Shown piece by piece: positions 44,223 to 52,452 of a DNA stretch of 64,000 nucleotides (its first letter is position 1; every line of letters starts with the position of its first letter). The stretch spans positions 7,699,501 through 7,763,500 of the forward strand of contig NZ_CP024985.1 in the NCBI RefSeq assembly GCF_002803845.1, given 5' to 3'. A model generated the notes under the pieces. That model saw only the letters and a program-made list of their open reading frames with translations. It did no database searches and had not been told where the DNA came from. The translations under genes and the position numbers were made by a program. The stretch is from Streptomyces lavendulae subsp. lavendulae. GTDB taxonomy: Bacteria; Actinomycetota; Actinomycetes; Streptomycetales; Streptomycetaceae.

Positions 44223-46949
44223 TCACGCGGCGTCCAGGGCGCACTCGGCCCAGATCACCTTCCCGCCGGTGGTGTAGCGGGTCCCCCAGGCCTGCGCGAG
44301 CTGGGCGACGAGGAACAGGCCGCGGCCGCCCTCGTCGGTGGAGGCCGCGTGACGCATGCGGGGGGCGGAGTTGCTCGCGTCGTGCACCTCGCAGATCAGG
44401 GTCCGGTCGAGGATCAGGCGGACCCGGATGGGGGCGCTCCCGTAGCGGACGGCGTTCGTGACCAGCTCGCTGAGCAGCAGTTCCGTGGCGAAGGAGGACT
44501 CCTCCAGCCCCCACCGGTCCAGCTGCTCCATCGCGGCGGCGCGGACCCGGCCCACGAGGGCCGGATCGGCGTCCAGGTCCCAGGCGGCGATCCGGTCGGC
44601 GGGCAGGGCGTTGGTGCGGGCGACCAGCAGCGCGATGTCGTCACCGGGGTGTTCGGGGGCCACGGCGTCCAGGACCGCCCGGCAGGTGTCCTCCGGGGCG
44701 CGGTCCGGGTGGGACAGCGCGCGGTGCAGCTGCTCCAGGGCCGTGTCGATGTCGCGGTGGCGGTCCTCGATGAGCCCGTCGGTGTACAGGACCAGCTGGC
44801 TGTGGACGGGGAGGGTGATCTCCGCCGATTCGAAGGGCAGGCCGCCGAGGCCCAGCGGGGGACCGGCGGGCAGGTCCAGGAGCGAGACGCTGCCGTCGGG
44901 GAGGACGAGGGCGGGCGGAGGGTGGCCGGCGCGTGCCAGGGTGCACTGCCGCGAGGTGGGGTCGTAGATCGCGTACAGGCAGGTGGCGCCGACGATGCCG
45001 GTGCTCGCGGCCCCGGGCAGGTCCCCGCCCTCCTCCCGGTCGAGGCGCACCATGAGGTTGTCCAGGTGCGTGAGGAGTTCGTCGGGGGCGAGTTCCAGTT
45101 CGGCGAAGTTGCGGGCGGCGGTGCGCAGCCGGCCCATGGTGGCGGCGGCGTGCAGTCCGTGGCCGACGACGTCGCCGACGAGCAGGGCGACGCGGGTACC
45201 GGACAGGGGGATCACGTCGAACCAGTCGCCGCCCACCCCGGTCTCGGCGGGCAGGTAGCGGTGGGCGACCTCGACGGCGCCCTGTTCGGGCAGGCCCCGG
45301 GGGAGCAGGCTGTGCTGCAGGGACAGGGCCAGGGTGTGCTCGCGCGTGTAGCGCCGGGCGTTGTCGATGCACAGGGCGGCGCGGGCGGCGAGTTCCCTGG
45401 CCAGCGCCCGGTCGTCGTCGCCGTAGGGGGCGGGGTCCTGCGAGCGGTAGAAGCAGGCGATGCCCAGCAGGACGCCCCGGGAGAGGAGGGGCACGGTGAT
45501 GAGGGAATGGACGTTGTGGGCGAGCAGCAGCTCGGCGTGCGCCGGATCCTGGGCGATCCAGCCGAGGGCGGCCTTCAGGTCGGGTTCCAGCACCGGCTGC
45601 CCGGTGGTCATGCAGCGCATGTGGGGCGTGGTGGGGTGCAGGGTCACCTGCGAGCCGACCGGGTAGAACGGGCAGTCCTCGCGGATGCCGTGGACGACGG
45701 TGCGCCGCATCTCGGCGGTCGGGTTGTGGGACTCCTCCCCGCGCAGCACGGCCTCGGGCATGTCGATGGTGACGAAGTCGGCCAGGCGCGGGACCGCCGT
45801 CTCGGCCAGTTCCCAGGCGGTGCGGTCCACGTCCAGGGTGGTGCCGATGCGGTTGCCGGCCTCGGCCAGCAGTTCCAGCCGGCGCCGCGCCGCGACGGCG
45901 TACCGGCCCACCTCGGGCTCGCCCACCAGGACCAGGCCCCGGACCATGCCGGGGGCGGGCGCGGGCGAGCGGGGGGCGGCGTCCGCGTGGGCGTGGGCCG
46001 GGGCGGGGGCGTGGCGTTCCGTGTCCTCGGGGATCAGCGCCTCGATGACGATCCCCTCCACCCCGGAGGAGCTCGTGACGGGACGGCTCACGAGGGTCAC
46101 CGACCGGCCCCGGGACAGCGGCACCTCGGTGGCGGCCCGCCGGGCCGAGGACATCAGCTCCGTGGCCCGCTCCTTCAGGAGCGAGCGGTCGGACTGGTCC
46201 AGCTCGCTCTGGAGCAGCTCGGCCATGGCGAGCGGGGAGCCGTCCCGGGGTTCCGTGCCGTTTCCGGCGGCGCGGAAGCCCGCCTCCAGGTAGGCCTGGA
46301 GCAGTCCGCGCTCGCGCGCCGAACTCTGTTCCATCAGGCGCCGTTCGACGGCTTCGGCGGCCCTGCGCACCAGCGGGACCAGGGCCGGGTCCGCGTCCGT
46401 GTAGGGGTAGCCGAGGCACAGCACGCCCTCGATGTGCCCGCTGAGCTGGTCGCGTACGGGGATGGCGGTACAGGCGCTCGACTGGGAGCGCTCGGCGAAG
46501 TGCTCGGCGCCGTAGACCTGGACCAGGCCCCGCTCGGCGAGGGTGAGGCCGATGCCGTTGGTCCCCGCGACCTGTTCGGCGAAGACGAAACCGGGGACGG
46601 TCTGGATCGGGGCGAGGTGCCGGGGCAGGGCCTTGTCCCCGAAGCGGCGTTCCAGTACGACGCCGTGTCCGTCGGCGAGGCAGATGTTCATCCGGCTCCC
46701 CGCGAAGATCGACTGGAGCCGGTCGAGTACGGGAGCGGCGGCCCTGACCAGGGGGCCGTCGGCGTCGAAGTCCTGGGTGAACGGGAGGTCCGACCGGTCC
46801 GGGGACAGGCCCAGCAGCCGGCAGCGCTCCCACGAGCTCAGGATCGGGCTCCGCACGTCCCCCTCGGTCGAATCGAACGTCTCGCCGTGGAGAAAACGGT
46901 CACGGGAACGCACGGGGCCGATGCGGTCTCCCACCACCCCCATCTGCAC
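44223..46949 (-). CDS. GAF-SpoIIE phosphatase-HATPase regulator
   Basis: Multidomain cytoplasmic regulator of 908 residues. The N-terminal third resembles the AcoR-type GAF sensor (SWERCRLLGL, FVFAEQVAGTNGIGLTL). A second GAF spans about 420-590 (LDVDRTAWELAETAVPRLAD). Then come the PP2C/SpoIIE phosphatase core (GVGGDWFDVIPL, LVGDVVGHGLHAAATMG, YTDGLIE, DDIALLVAR) and a C-terminal anti-sigma-type HATPase (LLLSELVTNAVRYG, DEGGRGLFLV). It fits a partner-switching role, both phosphatase and kinase for anti-sigma antagonists. GTG 46949 is chosen for gagggg spacing; ATG 46943 is possible. Confidence 0.9.
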   Translation of the reverse strand: MQMGVVGDRIGPVRSRDRFLHGETFDSTEGDVRSPILSSWERCRLLGLSPDRSDLPFTQDFDADGPLVRAAAPVLDRLQSIFAGSRMNICLADGHGVVLERRFGDKALPRHLAPIQTVPGFVFAEQVAGTNGIGLTLAERGLVQVYGAEHFAERSQSSACTAIPVRDQLSGHIEGVLCLGYPYTDADPALVPLVRRAAEAVERRLMEQSSARERGLLQAYLEAGFRAAGNGTEPRDGSPLAMAELLQSELDQSDRSLLKERATELMSSARRAATEVPLSRGRSVTLVSRPVTSSSGVEGIVIEALIPEDTERHAPAPAHAHADAAPRSPAPAPGMVRGLVLVGEPEVGRYAVAARRRLELLAEAGNRIGTTLDVDRTAWELAETAVPRLADFVTIDMPEAVLRGEESHNPTAEMRRTVVHGIREDCPFYPVGSQVTLHPTTPHMRCMTTGQPVLEPDLKAALGWIAQDPAHAELLLAHNVHSLITVPLLSRGVLLGIACFYRSQDPAPYGDDDRALARELAARAALCIDNARRYTREHTLALSLQHSLLPRGLPEQGAVEVAHRYLPAETGVGGDWFDVIPLSGTRVALLVGDVVGHGLHAAATMGRLRTAARNFAELELAPDELLTHLDNLMVRLDREEGGDLPGAASTGIVGATCLYAIYDPTSRQCTLARAGHPPPALVLPDGSVSLLDLPAGPPLGLGGLPFESAEITLPVHSQLVLYTDGLIEDRHRDIDTALEQLHRALSHPDRAPEDTCRAVLDAVAPEHPGDDIALLVARTNALPADRIAAWDLDADPALVGRVRAAAMEQLDRWGLEESSFATELLLSELVTNAVRYGSAPIRVRLILDRTLICEVHDASNSAPRMRHAASTDEGGRGLFLVAQLAQAWGTRYTTGGKVIWAECALDAA

Positions 46950-47056
46950 CACATCCCCTCGCCGGAACGCTCTCGATCGCCCGATTTGAGTATATTCCTC
47001 ACATTTTAGGGCTGGCGTGAGTGCGCAGCGATCGGCGGGCGCCGGGGCCCCCGGCC

Positions 47057-47992
47057 TCACATGACCGCGACCGGGTTGACGGGCGAGCCCGTGCCGCCGG
47101 GTACGTTCAGCGGGGTCGCGACCAGCAGGAACGCGTACCGGCCCGCCCCGGCGCACGCGGCGGAGAGAGCTTCGAGGTCGAGGTTGTCCAGCAGGGGCAC
47201 TCCCATGGCGGTGATCGCCAGCGTGTGCACGGGCGAGTGCACGCCCTCGACCGGCGACGGCCGTACGTCGCTGTCCCCGTCGGCGCCGAGCAGGCAGACG
47301 CCCCGCTCGCCCAGCAGAGGTACGGCGTCCACGTGCCAGCCCGCGCTCGCCGCGCCGCAGTCCCAGGGGCCGAGCTCCCGGCGCCGCCGGAAGCGGCCCG
47401 AGCGCAGCAGCACCGCGTCCCCGTCACCGAGCGTCACCCCCAGGGCCCGCTCGGCGGCGGTCACGTCCGCCGCGTGCACCGCCCGCCCGGGCTCCAGCCA
47501 GTCGACCCCGAGGACGGCGGGCAGGTCGAGCAGCACCCCGCGGGTCACGAGCGGGCCGAGCTCCTGCACCGAGCCGAAGCGGGCGCCCCCGGCGCCGACG
47601 GACCCCCGCGCGTCGCGGCCGTCGTACAGCAGGCCCCGGTAGGCGAGGTGGGACAGCGCGTCCAGGTGGGTCACGCTCTTGCCGTGGTAGTCCGCGCCGA
47701 GGAAGTCCTTGTACGCGGACGGCTCCGGGGGCTCCACGTCGCCGAGGTCGGACATGTGGTGCAGGGCGGGCCTGGTGTTGTCCGGCCCGGGGCGGGTGTC
47801 CCAGGGGCGTCCTATCGGGACGACCGTGCCGGTCCGGACCAGGGAGGCGGCCGCGCGCACGTGGTCCGCGGTCACCCGGTTCCAGGCGCCGCGACCGGGT
47901 GCGGGCCAGCGGCCCCACGTACGGACCGCCTCGAAGAGCTCGTCGAACTCCCGCCGCGAGACGGCGGGCCCGTTGTCGGGGTTGCTGCTCAT
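47057..47992 (-). CDS. Cyclase family protein (kynurenine formamidase-like hydrolase)
   Basis: Metal-dependent hydrolase of 311 residues in the family of kynurenine formamidase and some polyketide cyclases. The metal site HxxTHxDxxxH is visible as YHGKSVTHLDALSHLAY (Gly usual before Thr is Ser-Val here). ATG 47992. The substrate cannot be told: formyl-kynurenine-type amides, isatin or a secondary metabolite are all conceivable. Lies upstream of the phosphatase gene on the same strand. Confidence 0.85.
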   Translation of the reverse strand: MSSNPDNGPAVSRREFDELFEAVRTWGRWPAPGRGAWNRVTADHVRAAASLVRTGTVVPIGRPWDTRPGPDNTRPALHHMSDLGDVEPPEPSAYKDFLGADYHGKSVTHLDALSHLAYRGLLYDGRDARGSVGAGGARFGSVQELGPLVTRGVLLDLPAVLGVDWLEPGRAVHAADVTAAERALGVTLGDGDAVLLRSGRFRRRRELGPWDCGAASAGWHVDAVPLLGERGVCLLGADGDSDVRPSPVEGVHSPVHTLAITAMGVPLLDNLDLEALSAACAGAGRYAFLLVATPLNVPGGTGSPVNPVAVM

Positions 47993-48129
47993 GGGGTGCT
48001 CGGCCCTCCGGGGGTTCGGACGGGGAGTACGGGTGTACGGGCGTACGGGGCGGCTCGCGGGCGGACGCGCGGGCGCGGCCCACGGCCCGGTGCCTCCCCG
48101 TCCAGGATCCCCGCCCGGCCCCGGACGTG

Positions 48130-48170
48130 CCGGACGGGCGGGAGGCGCGCTCGCCTTCCCGCCCGTCCGG
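48130..48170 (-). terminator. Hairpin terminator after the lipoprotein gene
   Basis: Perfect 14-base stem CCGGACGGGCGGGA (48130-48143) with TCCCGCCCGTCCGG (48157-48170); the loop can form GGCG/CGCC. It lies 24 bases past the end of the minus-strand lipoprotein gene. Confidence 0.8.
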
Positions 48171-48193
48171 TGGGGTTCTGCGGGTGCGTCCGG

Positions 48194-49591
48194 TCAGAGG
48201 CCGGCGCGTCCGCTCGCCAGGGGCCACTCGCGGTTGAGGGTGCCGAGCGGGATGCGGCGGTCCATGACCGGCGTGCCGAACAGGGACAGCCCGACGTGGA
48301 GCTGGCCGCTCAGGTCGAATCCGCCGTGCAGCGCCCAGGAGCCCGTCGCCGAGGTCTTGCCGTCGGTGGACGCGCTCGCCTTGGCATCGGCCTCGCCGCG
48401 GAGGTAGGGGGCGAAGTCGGCGCCGACGCCCACGGCCCCGTACAGGCCGACCGAGGCCTCCGCACCGAGCGCGGCCTTGACCTTTCCGGCGGCGCTGACC
48501 TCGGCCTTCACCGGGGAGCTCTGTACGGCCGACGTGCTGACCGGCGTCCAGCCCTTGCCGGAGGCGTAGCTCCCGCCGACGCGGAAGTCGCCCTTGACGT
48601 CCTGCCGGACGTCGAGGGTGACCCGGCCGTCCGCCTCCACCTGGACGTAGCAGGTGAGGTCGAGGTTGACGACGACGGGCACCGGGCCCACCTGGATGAC
48701 GGGGGAGCTGTGCAGCTTGGCGAACGGGATGCGCTTGGGCGCTCCCGTGCTCGCCGCGGCGCGGCCCTTGAGCTCCCACTGTGAGGACCAGTCGCCGCTC
48801 ATGCCGAGGAAGGCCGCGTGCGGGAGGGCGCCGGCACCGGGGGCGCCGTCGTAGGAGAACTCCACCTGGGGGGCCAGCTGGACGAAGCCGGAGACCGAGG
48901 CTCCGGCCGAGACGGGTGCGCCTTCGGCGGTGCCGACGGCGGCGTCGACGTCGAGGCGGAGGTTGCCGAGGGGCAGCTTCGTGCTGTTGGGCCCGGAGCG
49001 CAGGCCGCCGCCCTTGGCCCAGGAGACGGTGACGCCCTTCATCAGGGGCTCGACCGCGACGGTGGCGGGGTCGACCGGGACCTTGCCGTCGGCCTTGTCG
49101 TCCTTCAGGACGGAGGCCAGGGTGGTGGAGGCGGTCTTCACCTCGGTGCCGCGGTCGGTCTTCTTGACGACCTCGGTGACCTTCGCGAGCAGGCCGTCCG
49201 GGGCGCCGGGCGCCGGGGCGCTGGCGATGACGTCGCCGACGGCGACGGGCTGGTCGGGTGTGGGGGAGTGGGTCGGGGAACCACCGGTCCCCTGCGGGGC
49301 CTTGGATATGACGGCCCGTCCGCTGGCCTTGTCGTAGGAGGCGACCTTCAGCGAGGACTTCTCGGGCTGCGTCTGGCCGGTCCGGGTGCGGGCGATGGCG
49401 GAGGGGGCGGCCGAGCCCTGCGGGGCGGCGTCCACGGTCAGCTGCTGGGTGCCGTCGCCCTGTGACGCGGTGGTGGGGGAGCCTCCTGCCTCGGCGACCG
49501 CACCGGTGTGCGGTGTCGAGGAGCAGCCGGTGGCGGCGAGCGCCAGGGTGGTCAGGCCGGGGAGCAGGAGGCGTCGGGTGAGCATGCGCAC
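48194..49591 (-). CDS. Secreted lipoprotein of unknown function
   Basis: Exported lipoprotein of 465 residues with signal LLLPGLTTLALAATGCSS (lipobox ATGC). A Ser/Thr/Gly/Pro linker (to ~130) is followed by a long, beta-rich domain of repeated VKV-type strands (~170-460), such as FAKLHSSPVIQVGPVPVVV and SVGLYGAVGVGADFAPYLRG. No family recognised; the domain could bind ligand or form a fibre-like surface structure. GTG 49591 or ATG 49585. A small inverted repeat precedes it (49625-49638). Confidence 0.75.
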   Translation of the reverse strand: MRMLTRRLLLPGLTTLALAATGCSSTPHTGAVAEAGGSPTTASQGDGTQQLTVDAAPQGSAAPSAIARTRTGQTQPEKSSLKVASYDKASGRAVISKAPQGTGGSPTHSPTPDQPVAVGDVIASAPAPGAPDGLLAKVTEVVKKTDRGTEVKTASTTLASVLKDDKADGKVPVDPATVAVEPLMKGVTVSWAKGGGLRSGPNSTKLPLGNLRLDVDAAVGTAEGAPVSAGASVSGFVQLAPQVEFSYDGAPGAGALPHAAFLGMSGDWSSQWELKGRAAASTGAPKRIPFAKLHSSPVIQVGPVPVVVNLDLTCYVQVEADGRVTLDVRQDVKGDFRVGGSYASGKGWTPVSTSAVQSSPVKAEVSAAGKVKAALGAEASVGLYGAVGVGADFAPYLRGEADAKASASTDGKTSATGSWALHGGFDLSGQLHVGLSLFGTPVMDRRIPLGTLNREWPLASGRAGL

Positions 49592-49930
49592 GTAGGTGTG
49601 ACCTTCGGATCGGGGTAGCAGGTGTTACTCGTAAGTAATCTGAAGGTTGATCATGCCATGCGGGCGTCCCGCCGGTCATCTCGGGATCAGGCCAACTCGG
49701 CTTCCCGGCAAGACAATTGAAGGTTCATCTACTGCGGGACGTCGTGGTGCGGCAGACCGGCGGCCGGCGGGTGGCGGACGAACGCCGGTCCACCGCAACC
49801 CGTTTGAGCGGGAATCCGGTTGGCCGCGAGGAAACCGTGACGCCTGCCTTAGCCGCGTCCAGGACAGTTCTCCAGGAAAGCTGTGCGGCGCGTCGACGCC
49901 ACATGCACCGAGGGAACGGAAGGAAAGCCG
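49592..49930. other. Divergent intergenic region at the left edge of the cluster
   Basis: About 340 bases between the lipoprotein gene (minus) and the kinase gene (plus). Apart from the inverted repeat at 49625-49638 and an AT-richer patch at 49711-49735 (acaattgaaggttcatc), I see no gene or structure. The plus-strand promoter of the biosynthetic cluster must lie here. Confidence 0.45.
49625..49638. promoter_or_regulatory. Inverted repeat TTACT-CGTA-AGTAA upstream of the lipoprotein gene
   Basis: Perfect 5-base arms around CGTA in an AT-richer patch, 34 bases upstream of the lipoprotein start on the minus strand. The position is right for an operator over the promoter. TetR-type and related repressors bind sites of this look, but none is encoded close by. 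Confidence 0.4.
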
Positions 49931-51010
49931 ATGACCGTTGCCGCCCCGGCCGGAACGGTGGAGTGGGTGCGCCACGTCCTCGCCACCCACTGGGGCGACG
50001 CGTGGGGCGCCGCCGGACTGAGCCCGCTCACCGTCGGGGGCGCTGCCCCGCTCACCCACACCGCGGGGCTGTGGCGGGTCGCCGGGCCCGGCGGTGACCA
50101 CGTGCTCAAGGTGCAGCTGAACACCGAGGCCGCCCGGCCCGGGAACTTCCCCGCCCTCAAGGCCCGGATCCTCGCCCACTGCTCCCGGCGGGGCGTGCCC
50201 GTCCTGCCCGTCGTCCCGGCCGCCGACGGCAGGCCCGCCGTCCGCCACGACGGGATCCTAGTCGAGGTGTCGCCCCACTGCCCCGGGGCGCGGGCGAGCG
50301 GGGGCCGCGAGCAGGCCGACGCCATCGTCTCCGCCGGGCTGGCCCTGAGGGCGGCGCTGGACACCCTCCCCGCGGAGGTGACCGGCAAGCTGGCCACCGT
50401 ACACCTGCCCCTCATGGTGGAGGAGGAGCGCTGGCCGGCCGCCCTCCAGGACGCGGAGCGGCGCCTGCTGCCCCGGGCCGAGCGCGGAGCGGACCGCTGG
50501 CACCGTGCCGCCGCCCGGGTCCTGCGCGAACTCGCCGCCTCCGCCCCGCTGCTGAGGTCCCTGTCCCGGCCGCCGTCGGCCGCCGCCGGACGTCCCTCCG
50601 TCGTCCACGGGGACCTGCACGTCCACCACTTCCTGCTCTCCGGCCGCGGCGCGGCCCGTGTGCTGGCCGTCCTCGACTTCGACAACCTCCACGTCGCCGA
50701 CCGGCTCCTCGACCTCGCCTGGACCGCCGACACGGCCGTCCTCGCCTGCGGCGCCGACACCGCCGCCGCCCGGGACGTCCTCGCCCGCTTCCTGCGCACC
50801 GGGCGCAGCCGCGGGCTGCTCAAGCCCGGGGACGAGGTGCTCCTCATGCCCCTCCTGATGGCGCACTCGCTGCCGGTCATCGTGGACATCGCCAAGGACA
50901 TCCTGGACCGGGGCGTCCTGGCCCCCCAGTGGCTCGCCTACTTCGAGCTGCTGTCCCCGGCGCGAAGACTCTGCGTCCACCGGCTGCTCAGTGCCGCCGC
51001 GGCCGGCTGA
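49931..51010 (+). CDS. Aminoglycoside phosphotransferase-like kinase
   Basis: Small-molecule kinase of 359 residues of the APH/choline-kinase fold. The catalytic loop is VVHGDLHVHHFLL (HGDxHxxN type, with His replacing the usual Asn) and the metal site is VLDFDNLHVADRLLDLAW. ATG 49931 follows aaggaaag. It opens the right-hand cluster and likely phosphorylates a sugar, amino-sugar or the product, for activation or self-resistance. The Asn-to-His change in the metal loop is unusual. Confidence 0.82.
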   Translation: MTVAAPAGTVEWVRHVLATHWGDAWGAAGLSPLTVGGAAPLTHTAGLWRVAGPGGDHVLKVQLNTEAARPGNFPALKARILAHCSRRGVPVLPVVPAADGRPAVRHDGILVEVSPHCPGARASGGREQADAIVSAGLALRAALDTLPAEVTGKLATVHLPLMVEEERWPAALQDAERRLLPRAERGADRWHRAAARVLRELAASAPLLRSLSRPPSAAAGRPSVVHGDLHVHHFLLSGRGAARVLAVLDFDNLHVADRLLDLAWTADTAVLACGADTAAARDVLARFLRTGRSRGLLKPGDEVLLMPLLMAHSLPVIVDIAKDILDRGVLAPQWLAYFELLSPARRLCVHRLLSAAAAG

Positions 51011-51111
51011 CCGCTCCGCCGCCGCCCCCCGTACCCACCGCCCCCCGCCGGGCCGCTCCGGCGTGCCCGCGCACGTCCGTCTCCTCACCCCCTCACCCGA
51101 AGGAGCCGTCC

Positions 51112-52452
51112 ATGACGACGACCACCACCACACCAGCGGACCCCGCCTCCTCCTGGCCCGACGACCTGTCGGCCTTCTGCTTCGAGGTGCCGCACTCGGC
51201 GGAATCCCTGCTCTTCGAGTCCGCCAAGGGCATCCGCCTCTCCGACGCGGCCGGCCGCAGCTACCTCGACGCGCTCTCCGGAGTCTTCGTGACCTGCTTC
51301 GGCTACGACTGCGAGCCCATCGTCGGCGCCGTGACCCGGCAGTTGCGCACCCTGCCCTTCAACCCGCCCCTGCACGGCACCAACCGCGCCGCCCTGGAAC
51401 TGGCGCGGGCCCTCGTCGACCTGGCGCCCCCCGGCATCACGGCCGCCAAGCTCGTCAACGGCGGCTCGGAGGCCGTGGAGGCCGCGATGCGCCTGGCCAG
51501 GCTCCACCACCGCGCCCGCGGCAACCCCGGCAAGGTGAAGATCCTCAGCTACTACCACGGCTACCACGGGGCCACCTTCGGCTCCCTGTCCCTCACCGGG
51601 CGCCCCGACGTCACCCGGTTCGGCCCCGGGCTCCCGGGCGTCGTGCACGTGTGGCCGCCGGACTGCCTGGAGTCCTTCTGGGACGTCCCGCCGGAGAAGT
51701 CGGGCGCCCTCGCCGCGTCCATGATCGAGCGGACCATCGAGGCCGAGGGACCCGACTCGGTGGCGGCGATCGTCATGGAGCCCGTCATCCACCTGCGCGG
51801 CATGGCCATCGCGCCGGCCGACTACCTCGCCCGGGTCCGCGAGGTCTGCGACCGCCACGGCGTCCTGCTCGTCTTCGACGAGATCGTCACCGGCTTCGGC
51901 CGCACCGGAGCGCCCTTCGCCGCCCAGACCTTCGGGGTGACCCCCGACATCCTCTGCGTGGGCAAGGGCATCTCCGGCGGGTACGCGCCCCTGGCCGCCG
52001 TCCTGATGGCCGGTCACATCGCCGATGCGCTCGGCGAGAGCGGCGGTCCGGTGTCCTTCGCCCCCTCCCACACCTACGCCGCCAATCCGCTGGCCGCCGC
52101 CGCCGGACTCGCCGCCGTCACCCTGTTCCGCGAGGGCGGCTACCAGGAGCGGATCACCGAGCTGGCCGCGTACACCGAGCCCCGGCTCCGCGCCCTCGCC
52201 GAGAGCCACGGCGCCACCCTGCGCGCCGTCGGGCTCCTGTACGGCGTCAAGCTCACCGGCGCCGCCGCCGAGGGCGCCGAACGCCTCGGCGAGCGGGTGG
52301 CCTCGGCCTGCCTGCGCCGCGGCCTGATCATCCGGGGCCAGGACGACTGGGTGGTCCTCGCCCCCGCCTTCGTCACCACCACGGCGGAGATCGACGAGAT
52401 CCTGGGGATCCTCGGCGAGGCACTCGAAGAGGTCCGCGGAGCCGGCCGGTGA
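51112..52452 (+). CDS. Class III PLP-dependent aminotransferase
   Basis: Omega-amino-acid or sugar-type aminotransferase of 446 residues. The PLP Lys sits in LCVGKGISGGYAPL; VFDEIVTGFGRTG supplies the Asp to the pyridine ring; VNGGSEAVEAAMRLAR and YYHGYHGATFGSLSLTG bind phosphate and cofactor. ATG 51112 follows aaggag. The stop overlaps the transketolase GTG. By context it would put an amino group on a keto-sugar or aldehyde formed by the neighbouring enzymes. Confidence 0.92.
   Translation: MTTTTTTPADPASSWPDDLSAFCFEVPHSAESLLFESAKGIRLSDAAGRSYLDALSGVFVTCFGYDCEPIVGAVTRQLRTLPFNPPLHGTNRAALELARALVDLAPPGITAAKLVNGGSEAVEAAMRLARLHHRARGNPGKVKILSYYHGYHGATFGSLSLTGRPDVTRFGPGLPGVVHVWPPDCLESFWDVPPEKSGALAASMIERTIEAEGPDSVAAIVMEPVIHLRGMAIAPADYLARVREVCDRHGVLLVFDEIVTGFGRTGAPFAAQTFGVTPDILCVGKGISGGYAPLAAVLMAGHIADALGESGGPVSFAPSHTYAANPLAAAAGLAAVTLFREGGYQERITELAAYTEPRLRALAESHGATLRAVGLLYGVKLTGAAAEGAERLGERVASACLRRGLIIRGQDDWVVLAPAFVTTTAEIDEILGILGEALEEVRGAGR

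Noticed and set aside
42693..47009. A 1438-codon plus-strand open frame
   Set aside because: It lies antisense to the ABC ATPase and the GAF-SpoIIE gene, both of which have complete motifs. Long antisense frames are a normal by-product of very high GC.
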